NCBI RefSeq assembly: GCF_012395255.1
Contig: NZ_JAAZQD010000002.1
Coordinates: 124,001 to 188,000 of the forward strand
Direction of reading: 5' to 3'
From: Oleiagrimonas citrea
GTDB taxonomy: Bacteria; Pseudomonadota; Gammaproteobacteria; Xanthomonadales; Rhodanobacteraceae
DNA length: 64,000 nucleotides
The notes beneath the pieces are model-generated. The model had not been told where the DNA came from. It searched no databases and was given only the letters and a program-made list of their open reading frames with translations. The translations under genes and the position numbers were made by a program. This document shows, one piece after another, positions 45,914 through 57,671 of the stretch (positions are counted from its first letter, which is position 1; each line of letters starts with the position of its first letter).

Positions 45914-46693
45914 TTATTTGCGCTTGCTGCGACGCGACACGCGCGCAGCCGCAGTGGTCTTCTTGGCCGGCGCCTTGCGAGCCGTCTTCTTGGCCGCCTT
46001 CTTCGCTGCCGGCTTCTTGGCGACCTTCTTCACCGCCTTCTTTGCGGTCTTCTTGGTCGCCTTCTTGGCCGTGGTTTTCTTGGCTGCAGTTTTCTTGGCG
46101 GCTTTCTTCACCGCTTTCTTGGCGGTTTTCTTGGTCGCCTTCTTGGCCGCGGTTTTCTTGGCGGCCTTCTTCGCCACCGTCTTCTTGACCGCCTTCTTCA
46201 CAGTCTTCTTCGCTGCGGCCTTCTTGGCCGGCGCGCGCTTGGCAGTGGACTTGCGAGCAGCAGCCGCCTTCTTCACGGTCTTCTTCGCCGTCTTGCGTGC
46301 GGTCTTCTTCACAGCGGCCTTCTTGGCGGCAGCCTTCTTGACCGTAGCCTTCTTGGCGGCCGTCTTCTTCACGACTTTTTTAGTGGCTTTCTTCGCGGTG
46401 GGTTTCTTGACTGCCTTTTTCGCAGCCGGTTTCTTCGCAGCTTTCTTCGTCGTAGCCATGGTTCGTCTCAGCTCCTCATCAGTTGGCAGTGGTTGCCCAG
46501 TAAAGGCATGTAGAAAAGCCTCAACCAACAGGTCGCTATTGGTCGCGTGCCTGAGGTTGCTCACCTGGCGGCGTGTCCGTTCGTCGGAAAGCAGACGCAG
46601 CACATGTAGAGGAATGGACACGGTCACCTTGCGCACCGCCCCCGCCTTCTTGCCGTGATCGACATACGGCTTGATGTACTTTGTTCCCGCCAT
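45914..46693 (-). CDS. metJ: MetJ-type methionine repressor fused to a histone H1-like Lys/Ala tail
   Basis: A 259-residue protein. Residues 1-78 closely match MetJ: the DNA-binding ribbon RKVTVSIP (K22 and T24 equal E. coli K23/T25), [17 protein letters not shown], and [13 protein letters not shown], which includes the S-adenosylmethionine contacts. MetJ's last helices are missing. From M79 the chain becomes about 180 residues of AKK/KKTA repeats as in histone H1-like bacterial proteins, ending SRRSKRK. The MetJ start is set by family comparison; a GTG at 46705 is possible. Met boxes lie in its own promoter, so autorepression with SAM as corepressor is expected. The tail should bind DNA non-specifically. 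Confidence 0.9.
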   Translation of the reverse strand: MAGTKYIKPYVDHGKKAGAVRKVTVSIPLHVLRLLSDERTRRQVSNLRHATNSDLLVEAFLHAFTGQPLPTDEELRRTMATTKKAAKKPAAKKAVKKPTAKKATKKVVKKTAAKKATVKKAAAKKAAVKKTARKTAKKTVKKAAAARKSTAKRAPAKKAAAKKTVKKAVKKTVAKKAAKKTAAKKATKKTAKKAVKKAAKKTAAKKTTAKKATKKTAKKAVKKVAKKPAAKKAAKKTARKAPAKKTTAAARVSRRSKRK

Positions 46694-46854
46694 CTTCAAA
46701 ACCACTCCACCATTGGCCGCAAAAACTAGACCCGTAGAAACGTGGTGTCAATAAAATTCACGTGCCGAATGATCCCGCAAGAACGGCTGCATTCAGTGCA
46801 CGAAGCGCTTCTTGAAGCGAACTTCGCACATATCGAATCACCAAATGCGCGTGA

Positions 46855-46885
46855 ATTATATAGACGTCTAAACGTTTATACGCGA
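46855..46885 (-). promoter_or_regulatory. Promoter with met boxes upstream of the metJ-tail gene
   Basis: A consensus -10 TATAAT (46860-46855) is preceded by met boxes AGACGTCT (46862-46869, 8 of 8) and AAACGTTT (46870-46877, 6 of 8), with a weaker third. They fill the -35/-10 spacer exactly; the -35 itself is poor. Expected start near 46848, giving a leader of about 155 bases. Confidence 0.72.
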
Positions 46886-46974
46886 ATACGAAAATAAACA
46901 ACAACGAAGAAGCCACGCTCACCACGGCACCCGAACCACACGAATGCGCCGCGCCAGAGATCCCCACCGACATG

Positions 46975-47011
46975 CGAAAACGCCGCCAGACCAGGGCTGA
47001 CGGCGTTTTCG
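46975..47011. terminator. Bidirectional intrinsic terminator after gcvH
   Basis: A perfect 11-bp stem CGAAAACGCCG/CGGCGTTTTCG (46975-46985 and 47001-47011). The arms carry A-runs and T-runs, so it can end gcvH transcripts on the minus strand and works in both directions. Confidence 0.82.
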
Positions 47012-47062
47012 AAGACATCAGAAGAACGTCATCGAACGCTCCTCACAGACGGGATCAGGAAC

Positions 47063-47458
47063 TCAGTGATCCTCGTCCTCGATCAACTGCGCATAGGCTT
47101 CCGGATCGAGCAACTCATCCAGCTCGGCCTTGTCATCGGGACGTACCACGAAGATCCAGCCTTCACCGAACGCGTCCTCGTTGATCGATTCGGGACTGTC
47201 GTCGAGCGCGTCATTGACGGCCACCACTTCGCCGTTGACCGGCGAATACACGTCGGATGCCGCCTTGACGGACTCGACTACGGCGCAGCCGTTGTCCGGT
47301 CCGACACGCGAACCGATATCGGGCAGTTCGACGTAGACCAGATCGCCGAGCTGGTTCTGCGCATGGTCGGAGATGCCCACACGCACCAGGCCGTCGTCCT
47401 CGAGACGCGCCCACTCGTGGGACTTCATGAATTTCAGGTCGCCGGGAATCTCGCTCAT
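47063..47458 (-). CDS. gcvH: Glycine cleavage system H protein
   Basis: A 131-residue lipoyl carrier shuttling the aminomethyl group between GcvP, GcvT and Lpd. The lipoylated lysine is K65 in [19 protein letters not shown]. It lies 66 bases downstream of gcvT on the same strand; gcvP is not in this window next to them. Confidence 0.96.
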   Translation of the reverse strand: MSEIPGDLKFMKSHEWARLEDDGLVRVGISDHAQNQLGDLVYVELPDIGSRVGPDNGCAVVESVKAASDVYSPVNGEVVAVNDALDDSPESINEDAFGEGWIFVVRPDDKAELDELLDPEAYAQLIEDEDH

Positions 47459-47524
47459 GGATCGGTCCTGTCAGGTCGGATGAATGGAAACAATTCTAGT
47501 GCCTGGCGCATGGCGCAGGCGAGT

Positions 47525-48625
47525 TCAAATGCCTTCGCGCGGCTTGCCGTCGCGCACGAACGGATACTTGACCACGCGCACGGGAAGCTCACGGTTGCGG
47601 ATGGCGACGCGCACATCGCCCAGCTCGCCGCTCGGCACACGCGCAAAGGCGATGGCCTTGCCGAGGGTCGGCGAGAAACTGCCGGAGAGAATCTCGCCCT
47701 CGCCGGCTTCGGTCAGAACGGTCTGGCCGTGTCGCAACACGCCTTTCTCGTCGAGGACCAGTCCGATCATGCGGCGCTTCACGCCCTGCTCCTTCTGGGC
47801 CTCGAGTGCGCCGCGCCCGATGAAGTCGCGCCCTTCGTCCATGGCGACGGTCCAGCCGAGACTGGCTTCCCACGGCGAGACGTCCTCGTCCATGTCCTGA
47901 CCGTACAGGTTCATGCCGGCCTCCAGCCGCAACGTGTCGCGCGCGCCGAGTCCGGCCGGCCGCACGCCCGCATCGAGCAGCGCCTGCCACAATTCGACGG
48001 CGTGCTCTTCGGGCACCATCACCTCGAAGCCGTCTTCGCCCGTGTAGCCGGTCCGCGCGACGAACAGCGGCACGCCATGCAACGCCTGCGCGGCAGCGGC
48101 GTGGAACTTGCCCATCGCCTCGATGCGTTCGCGGTCGACCTCGGCCAGCAGACCGATCATCTTTTCGCGCGCATGGGGGCCCTGCACCGCGATCATGGCG
48201 AAATCGTCGCGTACGCGGACCTCGACCTCGAAGGCCTGTGCCTGACGCTCGACCCACGCCAAATCCTTCTCGCGCGTGGCCGCATTGACCACGATGCGGA
48301 AGAAATGCTCGCCCAGGTAATAGACGATCAGGTCGTCGATGACGCCGCCGCGCTCGTTGAGCATGCAGGTGTACAACGCCTTGCCGTGCTCGGTCAGCTT
48401 GTCGACGCTGTTGGCCAGCAAGCGGCGCAGGAAATCACGCACGCGCTCGCCGTGCAGGTCGACCACGGTCATGTGCGAGACATCGAACATGCCGGCATCC
48501 TGGCGCACGGCATGGTGTTCCTCGATCTGCGACCCGTAGTTGATCGGCATATCCCAGCCGCCGAAGTCGACCATGCGCGCGCCCTGTGCGCGATGCGCCT
48601 CGTTGAGAACGGTCTTTGCGGTCAT
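47525..48625 (-). CDS. gcvT: Glycine cleavage system T protein (aminomethyltransferase)
   Basis: A 366-residue folate-dependent enzyme releasing ammonia and passing the methylene group to tetrahydrofolate. The start [41 protein letters not shown] matches the family; a longer frame to 48811 is spurious because it runs into alkB. Family motifs [10 protein letters not shown] and [22 protein letters not shown] are intact. No glycine riboswitch fits into the 70 bases upstream. Confidence 0.96.
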   Translation of the reverse strand: MTAKTVLNEAHRAQGARMVDFGGWDMPINYGSQIEEHHAVRQDAGMFDVSHMTVVDLHGERVRDFLRRLLANSVDKLTEHGKALYTCMLNERGGVIDDLIVYYLGEHFFRIVVNAATREKDLAWVERQAQAFEVEVRVRDDFAMIAVQGPHAREKMIGLLAEVDRERIEAMGKFHAAAAQALHGVPLFVARTGYTGEDGFEVMVPEEHAVELWQALLDAGVRPAGLGARDTLRLEAGMNLYGQDMDEDVSPWEASLGWTVAMDEGRDFIGRGALEAQKEQGVKRRMIGLVLDEKGVLRHGQTVLTEAGEGEILSGSFSPTLGKAIAFARVPSGELGDVRVAIRNRELPVRVVKYPFVRDGKPREGI

Positions 48626-48695
48626 GCCTTGCTCGTCAATCGTGGAACGGGCGGGCATTATCGCCGCCCCGTCACGGCAATTCCAAGGGCCGGCG

Positions 48696-49307
48696 TCAGC
48701 CGATGTGCCGAAAGGTAAGGTTGAGGCGGGCCCTGGCCACGCGTTTGCTGCGCGGAAGAGCGTGCCGGTAGTTCCGTTGCGTCGCGCCCGCCATGCGCAG
48801 CAGACTTCCATGCGCGAGCTCCAGATCCAGGCTGCGCCGGGAATCGTCGCGGGCGCGCAGACGGAAGCGCCGCGTCACGCCGAGACTGACGCTGGCGATC
48901 ACCGGCTCGGAGCCCAGTTCGGGTTCGTCGTCACTGTGCCAGCCCATGGCGTCATCGCCGTCACGATACAAATTCGCCAGCACGCTGTTGAACGACACAT
49001 CGCAAGTTTCCTGCACGCGCTCACGCAGCTCCAGCAGCGCAGGCGTCCATGCATGCGGCGCAAATCGCACGCCGGAATACTGATAGTCCGTCCCGGGATC
49101 GCCGATCCAGCAACTCAATCTCGGTGCCAACACCTCGCGCCCGAACAGCCGCAAACGATGTTGCGTGAAGGGAATTTCACCGTGCAGGCCATGCAGTAAC
49201 CGGTCGGCATCGTCGATGGCCAGCCATTGCGGCCACAGCGTCAGCTCCGCCCCCGGAAGGTCGGGGCGCAGACACGTTTCATGTTCGACCAGGAGCGAGC
49301 CTTGCAC
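48696..49307 (-). CDS. alkB: AlkB-type 2-oxoglutarate dioxygenase (alkylated base repair)
   Basis: A 203-residue Fe(II)/2-oxoglutarate enzyme. Iron ligands are H124 and D126 (WHSDDE) and H182; the 2-oxoglutarate binding element is R194-L-N-L-T-F-R200. The YSG and [13 protein letters not shown] segments place it near ALKBH2/3-like proteins, which reverse N1-methyladenine and N3-methylcytosine in DNA. It is 15 bases from the amidase gene and 70 from gcvT, all on the minus strand. Confidence 0.92.
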   Translation of the reverse strand: MQGSLLVEHETCLRPDLPGAELTLWPQWLAIDDADRLLHGLHGEIPFTQHRLRLFGREVLAPRLSCWIGDPGTDYQYSGVRFAPHAWTPALLELRERVQETCDVSFNSVLANLYRDGDDAMGWHSDDEPELGSEPVIASVSLGVTRRFRLRARDDSRRSLDLELAHGSLLRMAGATQRNYRHALPRSKRVARARLNLTFRHIG

Positions 49308-49322
49308 GATGCCCCCCCTGCC

Positions 49323-50735
49323 TCAGGCGCCCTGTGCCGGCTCGATGGGATACATCGGCTCCGCATCGAGACTGGCCGCGCATACCTGCGCCAGTTCGAG
49401 CAGACGCAGGTCCGAACCGCGCGGTCCCACGAACTGCAGACCAGCCGGCATCCCCGACGCGGTCATGCCCATCGGAATGCTGACCGAAGGACAGCCCGCG
49501 AGGCTGGCGAAACTGGTCAGATCGGCCTGATTCGCCGGCACCGGCGCATCCAGCGCGAACGCCGTCTGCGGCGTGGTCGGCAGCACCAGCACGTCGACCT
49601 GCGCGAACAGACGGCGCATCTTCAGCACGGCGGCGTCGAGCACGCGATCGGCTGCCGCGTAGTCGGCGGCCGAGCAGCCCTGCGCGTAGGCAATCATCGA
49701 ACGGAAATCTTCCGAAACCGGATGCGCCGTGTCCGCCAGGTCCCCGGCGAATGTACCCAGCATCTCTGCCTCCATCAGCAGCAAGCCGGCACGCCGCGTA
49801 CGGGCGAAGTCCCAGTCGGAAAAATCGACGGTGCGACGTTCGCCCAGCTCGAACGGCAGCCGGCCCACGGCGGCATCGAACAACTCGGCGACCTCATCGT
49901 CGACGCCAATGCCGCGAAGATCCGGCAGCAGGCCGCTGCGCAGCCGACCCGGCTCCCAGTCCGGCGGCGAGAACGCCACGCGACGGTGGCGCGAGCGCGG
50001 GTCGTCGGCGTCGTATCCGGCCAGGACCTGCAACAGCACGGTCAGATCATCGACGCTGCGCGCCAGCAGTCCGACTGCATCCAACCGGCGTGCCGCCGGC
50101 ACTACGCCGCGCGCGGAAATCTCGCCGTGCGTGGGTTTGAGTGCATAGATCCCGCAATAGCTGGCCGGAATGCGCACCGAGCCCAGGCTGTCGGTGCCGA
50201 TGGCGACCGCGGCCATGCCCGACGCGACCGCCGCGGCCGAACCGCCGGACGAACCGCCTGCGGTGTAGCCCGCACGATGCGGATTCTGTGTGGCGCCGTA
50301 ATGCGCGTTGTGGGTCACCGCGCCCAGCGCGCCCTCGTCCATGTTGGTCTTTCCCAGCATCACCGCACCGGCGGCGCGCAGACGCGAGACCACATGCGCA
50401 TCCTGCGCGACGTCTTGCTCGCCACGGCTGGGCATGCCGGCTCGCGTGGGCCAGCCGGCGATGTCGATGTTGTCCTTGATCGCCACGGGAATGCCGTCCA
50501 GCCGGCCGATCACGCTCTGCTTGCGGCGCTTCTCGGCACCGACGACCTGGTCCTGCACCAGCGCGGAACGCAAGTCGACGAACGCGTTCATGTGCGGATC
50601 GAAGCGCTCGATGGCTTCCATGCAGGCATCCGCCAGCAGTTGCGGGCGGGTGCGACCGATGGCCAGCCAGTGCAGCAACTGGCACATGCTGGCGCGACGC
50701 AGATCGCTGGCGGTCAAGGACGAAGATGTATTCAT
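49323..50735 (-). CDS. Amidase signature family hydrolase
   Basis: A 470-residue amidase with the Ser-cisSer-Lys triad: K87 (IPVAIKDNID), S162 in GGSSGGS, and S186 in TDSLGSVRIP. It resembles GatA and AtzF-type amidases, but no gatB/gatC lie nearby, so a small-molecule amide is more likely than Glu-tRNA. Start chosen at MNTSSSL with GGGAG five bases upstream; the frame is open upstream to 51233 by chance. Confidence 0.88.
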   Translation of the reverse strand: MNTSSSLTASDLRRASMCQLLHWLAIGRTRPQLLADACMEAIERFDPHMNAFVDLRSALVQDQVVGAEKRRKQSVIGRLDGIPVAIKDNIDIAGWPTRAGMPSRGEQDVAQDAHVVSRLRAAGAVMLGKTNMDEGALGAVTHNAHYGATQNPHRAGYTAGGSSGGSAAAVASGMAAVAIGTDSLGSVRIPASYCGIYALKPTHGEISARGVVPAARRLDAVGLLARSVDDLTVLLQVLAGYDADDPRSRHRRVAFSPPDWEPGRLRSGLLPDLRGIGVDDEVAELFDAAVGRLPFELGERRTVDFSDWDFARTRRAGLLLMEAEMLGTFAGDLADTAHPVSEDFRSMIAYAQGCSAADYAAADRVLDAAVLKMRRLFAQVDVLVLPTTPQTAFALDAPVPANQADLTSFASLAGCPSVSIPMGMTASGMPAGLQFVGPRGSDLRLLELAQVCAASLDAEPMYPIEPAQGA

Positions 50736-50916
50736 GGGACTCCCGTGGTGCAGACCGCCCGTGCGGCCCATTTCCATGAACGCGCAAATCGCCGCGCAAC
50801 GCAAGCATTTGCCGGTCGGGCCGCGAACACGGACAATTACCGTCTGCCCGCGCTGTCGCGCGATCCGCACGGCGTCTTCCGCGCCGCGCGCCATCCACGT
50901 CCACACGGAGCCTGAC

Positions 50917-52518
<1,602 letters not shown>

Positions 52519-52561
52519 CCGTTCCGCACCGCGACGAACGCCCCGCACTTCACCCGCGCGC

Positions 52562-53803
52562 ATGACTCGCTCCCGCGCCACGCCGCTGCCTCGCAATGTG
52601 CGCCTGCTGATGGGCATGCGCACGGCGCGCAGCCTCGGCCAGGGCGCGATGGTGGCGGCCTTCGCGCTCTACCTGCACGCGATGGGCTGGACCGGCACCG
52701 CCATCGGCGCGGTGCTCATGGGCGGTCTGCTGGTCGGAAGCGTGCTGACCATGGCGGTCGGCCCGCTCAGCGATCGCGGACGGCGCCGCGCATTCCTGAT
52801 CGGCTACGACCTGCTGCAGATCGTCGCAGCCCTGGTGGCGATGTTCACCGTCACGCCGTGGTTGCTGGTAGCCGCGGCCATATTCGGCGGTTTCGGCCGC
52901 GGCGCGAATGGCGCAGCCGGTCCGTTTTCACCGGTCGAACAGGCGTGGATGTCGATCGAGCTTCCCGCCGAGCGCCGCAGCAGCGTGTTCAGCCGCAACA
53001 TGGCGCTCGGCTTCAGCGGCATGGCCGCCGGCGCGCTGCTCGCCGCCCTGCCGGCCTGGATCATGGGGCATGCGCTGGACGTCCAGAGCTACCGCCTACT
53101 GTTCCTGCTGCCGCTGCTGAGTTCGCTGGTCAGCCTGGCCTTGCTTCTCGCGGCGCGGGAACCGCGCATGCCGCCCGCCGTGAAGCAGACCGAGGCCCAG
53201 GCCGGCGACCGACGTCGCGAAGAGAACCGCCTTATCGGCCGCCTGGCGCTGGTCAACGTCCTCAATGGATTGGCCATCGGACTGACCGGGCCACTGATCG
53301 CCTACTGGTTCGCGGTGAAGTTCCATCGTGACCTCAGCGTCATCGCCCCGGGACTCGCGCTCGGCTTCGTGCTCGGCGCATTCGGCGCCATGCTGGCCAG
53401 CCGCCTGGCGCGCCGGCGCGGCGTCGTGCATACCGTGGTCACGCTGCGCGGCACCGGACTATTGCTGCTCGCGGCGATGCCCCTGGTGCCCTGGTTCTGG
53501 GTCGCCATGGCGCTGTACGTCCTGCGCGGCGCCTGCAATCGCGGCACCATCGGCGTGCGCCAGGCGCTGACCGTCGGACTGACTGGCGCCGAACGCCGCG
53601 GCCTGGTCAGCAGCGTGCAGAACATCTCCCTGCAGATTCCCCGCGCCATCGGCCCCGTACTCGGCGGCGCACTCTTCCATGCCGGCTATCTGACCATTCC
53701 TTTCCTCATCGGCGCCGTGCTGCAGGGGCTGTACCTGCTGCTCTACGTGCGCTTCTTCGGCAAGCACCCAGCCGCACGGGCGGGCATCGTCCGCGCTTCC
53801 TGA
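52562..53803 (+). CDS. MFS transporter
   Basis: A 413-residue membrane protein with about 12 helices and an MFS loop-2 motif (GPLSDRGRRRAFLIG). It lies 43 bases after the ETF-QO gene and in front of etfBA, so it may be cotranscribed. The family is large and drug, sugar or metabolite export are all possible. Confidence 0.85.
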   Translation: MTRSRATPLPRNVRLLMGMRTARSLGQGAMVAAFALYLHAMGWTGTAIGAVLMGGLLVGSVLTMAVGPLSDRGRRRAFLIGYDLLQIVAALVAMFTVTPWLLVAAAIFGGFGRGANGAAGPFSPVEQAWMSIELPAERRSSVFSRNMALGFSGMAAGALLAALPAWIMGHALDVQSYRLLFLLPLLSSLVSLALLLAAREPRMPPAVKQTEAQAGDRRREENRLIGRLALVNVLNGLAIGLTGPLIAYWFAVKFHRDLSVIAPGLALGFVLGAFGAMLASRLARRRGVVHTVVTLRGTGLLLLAAMPLVPWFWVAMALYVLRGACNRGTIGVRQALTVGLTGAERRGLVSSVQNISLQIPRAIGPVLGGALFHAGYLTIPFLIGAVLQGLYLLLYVRFFGKHPAARAGIVRAS

Positions 53804-53921
53804 ACGACATCTTCGCGCGCGCAGTTCAGGCCGACCCGTCACTCGGGTTAGAATAAGCGTTTGAATTAACGGTGCCGCGCAAGCATGGGCACCCGAACCC
53901 GAGATATCGAAGGAATCGCTG

Positions 53922-54668
53922 ATGAAGATCCTGGTCGGCTACAAGCGTGTTGTGGACTACAACGTACGCGTGCAGGTCAAGCCGGACGGCTCCGGCGTCG
54001 CCACCGACGGCGTCAAGCTGTCGGCCAACCCGTTCGACGACATCGCGCTGGAAGAAGCGCTGCGCCTGCGCGAGAAAGGCGTGGCGGAAGAAATCGTGAT
54101 CGTCGGCATCGGTCCGGCGGATCTCACCGCACACCTGCGCAATGGCCTGGCGATGGGCGCCAACCGCGCCATCCACGTCACCACCGACGGCGCACCGCAA
54201 CCGCTGACGGCCGCGCGCACCTTCCTCAAGCTGATCGAGAAGGAATCGCCGGACCTGGTGATCTTGGGCAAGCAGGCCATCGACGACGACGCCAACCAGA
54301 CCGGCCAGATGCTGGCCGCGCTGTGGGGGCGTCCGCAGGCCACTTTCGCCAGCGAGTTGGCCATCGCCGACGGCAAGGCCACGGTGACCCGCGAGGTCGA
54401 CGCCGGCCTGGAGACCATCGAGGCCGAGCTGCCCGCCGTGGTCACCACCGACCTGCGCCTCAACGAGCCGCGCTTCATCAAGCTGCCGGACATCATGAAG
54501 GCCAAGTCCAAGCCCATCGACGTGATCGAGTTCGACAGCCTCGGCGTGGACAGCGGTGACCACCTGAAGACCACGAACTATGCCCCGCCGCCGAAGCGCA
54601 GCAAGGGCGAGATGGTCGAAGACGCCGCCGGACTGGTGGCCGCCCTGAAGCAGAAAGGCCTGCTGTAA
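53922..54668 (+). CDS. etfB: Electron transfer flavoprotein, beta subunit
   Basis: A 248-residue subunit binding AMP, with family segments MKILVGYKRVVDYNVRV, LANPFDDIALEEALRL and LILGKQAIDDDANQTGQMLA, and the recognition loop RLNEPRFIKLPDIMKAK. It is followed by etfA after 88 bases. Confidence 0.96.
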   Translation: MKILVGYKRVVDYNVRVQVKPDGSGVATDGVKLSANPFDDIALEEALRLREKGVAEEIVIVGIGPADLTAHLRNGLAMGANRAIHVTTDGAPQPLTAARTFLKLIEKESPDLVILGKQAIDDDANQTGQMLAALWGRPQATFASELAIADGKATVTREVDAGLETIEAELPAVVTTDLRLNEPRFIKLPDIMKAKSKPIDVIEFDSLGVDSGDHLKTTNYAPPPKRSKGEMVEDAAGLVAALKQKGLL

Positions 54669-54756
54669 CCGCACCCTGATCCCGCTTCGCCGCGGGCCGG
54701 CCGCGCATCGCGCCGCCTGCGGAACGAAGCCTCACGAGACACGAAGGACAATCATC

Positions 54757-55701
54757 ATGAGCAAGATCCTGGTCATCGCCGAACATCTCGACGGCACGCT
54801 CAACGGCGCCACCGCGCGCGTGGTCAGCGCCGCGTCCGCCGTCGGCGCCGAAGCCATCGACGTGCTGGTCCTGGGCGACGCGCCCGACGCCGTGGCCGCC
54901 GAAGCCGCCAAGATCGAAGGCGTCAGCCGCGTGCTGACCGTGACCCGCGCCGAGAACGCGCACATGCTGGCCGCCACCGCCGCACCGCAGATCGCCAAGG
55001 CTGCCGAGGGCTACAGCCACGTGTTCGGCCCGTCCACCACCACCGGCAAGGACCTGATGCCGCGCGTCGCCGCGCTGCTGGGCGTGGCCCAGGTCAGCGA
55101 CGTCATGACCGTCGAGAGCAGCCACGTCTTCACGCGCCCGATCTATGCCGGCAATGCCATCGTCACCGTCGAAGCCCCGGCCGACCAGACCGTGGTCGCC
55201 ACCATCCGCTCGGCCTCGTGGAAGGCCGCCGCCAGCGGCGACAGTGCTGCGCCGGTCGAAGCGCTGGAGCTGGACGCCGAGCTGCCGACGCACACCCGCT
55301 TCGTCCAACTCAAGCAGGACAAGAGCGACCGCCCCGACCTGCAGAGCGCCCCGCGCGTGATCTCCGGCGGCCGCGGCGTCGGCTCGAAGGAGAACTTCGA
55401 TGTCATCTACAAGCTGGCCGACAAGATGAACGCCGCCGTCGGTGCCTCGCGCGCCGCGGTCGACGCCGGCTACGTGCCCAACGACATGCAGGTCGGCCAG
55501 ACCGGCAAGATCATCGCACCGGAGCTGTACATGGCCTTCGGCATCTCCGGCGCCATCCAGCACCTGACCGGCATCAAGGACGCCGGCACCATCGTCGCCA
55601 TCAACAAGGACGCCGACGCGCCGATCTTCGAGATCGCCGATATCGGCCTGGTCGGCGATCTGTTCAAGATCATTCCAGAGATCGAGGCCGCGCTGGGCTG
55701 A
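54757..55701 (+). CDS. etfA: Electron transfer flavoprotein, alpha subunit
   Basis: A 314-residue FAD-binding subunit. The C-terminal FAD domain has [47 protein letters not shown] and [29 protein letters not shown] precedes the ATG. Immediately downstream the glycan locus begins, the same etfA border known from the Xanthomonas LPS locus. Confidence 0.97.
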   Translation: MSKILVIAEHLDGTLNGATARVVSAASAVGAEAIDVLVLGDAPDAVAAEAAKIEGVSRVLTVTRAENAHMLAATAAPQIAKAAEGYSHVFGPSTTTGKDLMPRVAALLGVAQVSDVMTVESSHVFTRPIYAGNAIVTVEAPADQTVVATIRSASWKAAASGDSAAPVEALELDAELPTHTRFVQLKQDKSDRPDLQSAPRVISGGRGVGSKENFDVIYKLADKMNAAVGASRAAVDAGYVPNDMQVGQTGKIIAPELYMAFGISGAIQHLTGIKDAGTIVAINKDADAPIFEIADIGLVGDLFKIIPEIEAALG

Positions 55702-55735
55702 CCGGCACACCGCTGTGCATCATCATGGCCAACCC

Positions 55736-56896
55736 ATGCAGGTCCTGTTCTGGGGTTGCTACGACAAGGGCAAGCCTAGGACGCGCATCCTGATCGCCGG
55801 ATTGCGCTCTCGTGGCGTCGATGTGGACGAAATCTGCGCACCGATCTGGCAGAACATCGAAGACAAATCCCAGGTTCGCGGACTCGGGGCGAAAATGCGC
55901 CTCGGCCTGCGTTGGCTCGGTTCCTATCCACGGCTGTTATGGCGTCTGGCACGCACGCGCAAGCCGGACGTCATCGTGGTCGGATACCCCGGTTTGCTGG
56001 ATGTACTGCTCGCATGGCCGATCGCACGTCTACGCAAGATTCCTCTTGTCTGGGACGTCTTCATATCGGTGTACGACACCGTGGTCATGGATCGGAAGCT
56101 GTTCGCCATCAACAGCATCAAAGCGCGCCTGCTGATGCACCTGGAACGACTCGGCATGCATTGCGCAGACAGACTATGCATGGACACTGCCGCGCATGCC
56201 AGGCGACTGGAAACCTTGTTTGGACTCGCACCAAGCAGTTGCGCGAGCGTGTGGGTCGGTGTCGAGCGCGAGGTTTTCACCCGACCTGCACCGGCCGCAG
56301 ATACGACCACGAACGATGGCCGCATCACCGTCTTGTTCTACGGGCAGTTCATTCCCTTGCATGGCATCGAAACGATCGTGCGCGCTGCCGGGATCCTGCG
56401 CGAAGAACCTTTCGACTGGATTCTGATTGGCAAAGGCCAGGAGTCGAGCCGCGTCCGGCAGATGCTTGATGACGATCCTTTGCAGCACGTCACCTGGATC
56501 GACTGGGTTCCCTATCCGGAGTTGGAAGGCTGGATCGCGAAGGCCGACGTGTGCCTGGGCATCTTCGGTACTTCGGAAAAGGCTTCGTGCGTCATACCCA
56601 ATAAGGTGTTCCAGATCGTGGCTTCCGGCAAACCGCTAATCACCGGCGACTCACCGGCGATTCGCGAACTGCTCTCGCCAGCACCGCCCTGTACCTATCT
56701 TGTGCCCATGGGTGATGCCGAAGCCTTGGCCGACGCCTTGCGCACACATCAAAAGCAGATCGCCGATGGGCATACCGATACGCATTGCTGCCACGAGCAG
56801 GCCATACTCCAATTCGACGAATCGGCCATCGGCACCCAATTCGTCCGCGTCCTCGAAAACACCTTGGTGAATCATGCCCGACAGATTAGACATTGA
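55736..56896 (+). CDS. GT4-type glycosyltransferase
   Basis: A 386-residue GT-B glycosyltransferase (GT4 type). The N-terminal domain starts [19 protein letters not shown] and the C-terminal one has [31 protein letters not shown] and the nucleotide-sugar region [24 protein letters not shown] chose ATG 55736; a GTG at 55715 would add a HHH-containing stub. It overlaps the methyltransferase by 23 bases. First gene of the A+T-richer glycan locus. Confidence 0.85.
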   Translation: MQVLFWGCYDKGKPRTRILIAGLRSRGVDVDEICAPIWQNIEDKSQVRGLGAKMRLGLRWLGSYPRLLWRLARTRKPDVIVVGYPGLLDVLLAWPIARLRKIPLVWDVFISVYDTVVMDRKLFAINSIKARLLMHLERLGMHCADRLCMDTAAHARRLETLFGLAPSSCASVWVGVEREVFTRPAPAADTTTNDGRITVLFYGQFIPLHGIETIVRAAGILREEPFDWILIGKGQESSRVRQMLDDDPLQHVTWIDWVPYPELEGWIAKADVCLGIFGTSEKASCVIPNKVFQIVASGKPLITGDSPAIRELLSPAPPCTYLVPMGDAEALADALRTHQKQIADGHTDTHCCHEQAILQFDESAIGTQFVRVLENTLVNHARQIRH

Positions 56897-57671
56897 CCCC
56901 TTGCTCGGGCCATTCGCCCCCGACCTGGGCTGGGTTCCAGCTCCACGCTACCTTCTTCGTCGCCGACGCATCCTTCGTCAACTGCGCCGACAGCATTGCG
57001 CGCGGGTACTGGAGATTGGCTGCGGAGCAGGAATGCTCTTGCAGGAACTGAGCCAACAAGGTGTGCAATGCACGGCACTGGAAACCTCGCCGCAAGCGCG
57101 AAAACTGATCCAAGAGATCGGACGCCGATCCGGCCACGCCGTAGCACTTCACGACGCCCCATCCCCTACATGGGCAGGCATGTTTCCACTGCTGATGGCT
57201 TTTGAAGTGCTCGAACATATTGAAGACGATGCGCTCGCCCTTGAAGAGTGGCGGACGTGGATGCAGCCCGATGGCTTGATGCTGATGTCGGTCCCGGCAC
57301 ACACCAGGCTTTGGAGCGCTGCCGATGTCTGGGCTGGGCATTATCGCCGCTACAGTAAAAAAAACCTGCTCTCACTGCTTACGCGATGTGGGTTTGAGGT
57401 CGAGCATATCGAATGCTTCGGATTCCCACTTGGTAACCTAACCGAACGAATTCAAGCGCGCAGTATCGCGAAATCGCAGACGGTGCATGCCACCCACGAG
57501 GCCAACAACGCACGAAGCGGAATCGAGCGCAACCATGTCATGCGCTATTTCCCATGGATGAAAAGCATGCCCGGGAAGCTTGCCTTACGCTGTGCTTTCG
57601 CGGCGCAGGCAGCCTTCAGCACCATGCCCTTCGGAAACGGATATCTGGTCCGCGCACGGAGGCGGGGATGA
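56874..57671 (+). CDS. Class I SAM-dependent methyltransferase
   Basis: A 265-residue enzyme with the SAM-binding motif VLEIGCGAGMLLQEL, an acidic loop after the second strand (TALETS) and FEVLEHIEDD. It ends with a basic C-terminus. Position between a glycosyltransferase and a flippase-like protein suggests it methylates a lipid-linked sugar or a glycan end. Target not proven. Confidence 0.86.
   Translation: MPDRLDIDPLLGPFAPDLGWVPAPRYLLRRRRILRQLRRQHCARVLEIGCGAGMLLQELSQQGVQCTALETSPQARKLIQEIGRRSGHAVALHDAPSPTWAGMFPLLMAFEVLEHIEDDALALEEWRTWMQPDGLMLMSVPAHTRLWSAADVWAGHYRRYSKKNLLSLLTRCGFEVEHIECFGFPLGNLTERIQARSIAKSQTVHATHEANNARSGIERNHVMRYFPWMKSMPGKLALRCAFAAQAAFSTMPFGNGYLVRARRRG

Larger units (their letters stand above)
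46694..47062. other. Intergenic region metJ-tail/gcvH (369 bp)
   Basis: Holds the 155-base leader and promoter of the metJ-tail gene, its met boxes, and the gcvH terminator hairpin. The reading frame at 46758-47018 on the minus strand overlaps these sites and lacks any recognisable protein feature. Confidence 0.65.

Noticed and set aside
45914-46456. Short repeated DNA units that might be a CRISPR or satellite array
   Set aside because: The repeats are codon-level AAG/GCC repeats of the Lys/Ala tail, without constant spacers.
46758-47018. 86-codon frame on the minus strand between metJ-tail and gcvH
   Set aside because: It overlaps the gcvH terminator and the met boxes and promoter of the metJ-tail gene and has no protein signature.
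48626-48695. Glycine riboswitch upstream of gcvT
   Set aside because: Only 70 bases separate gcvT from alkB, too short for the aptamer, and no conserved elements are seen.
47525-48811. Longer gcvT frame starting inside alkB
   Set aside because: The first 62 residues do not match GcvT; the family start [11 protein letters not shown] at 48625 gives the normal length.
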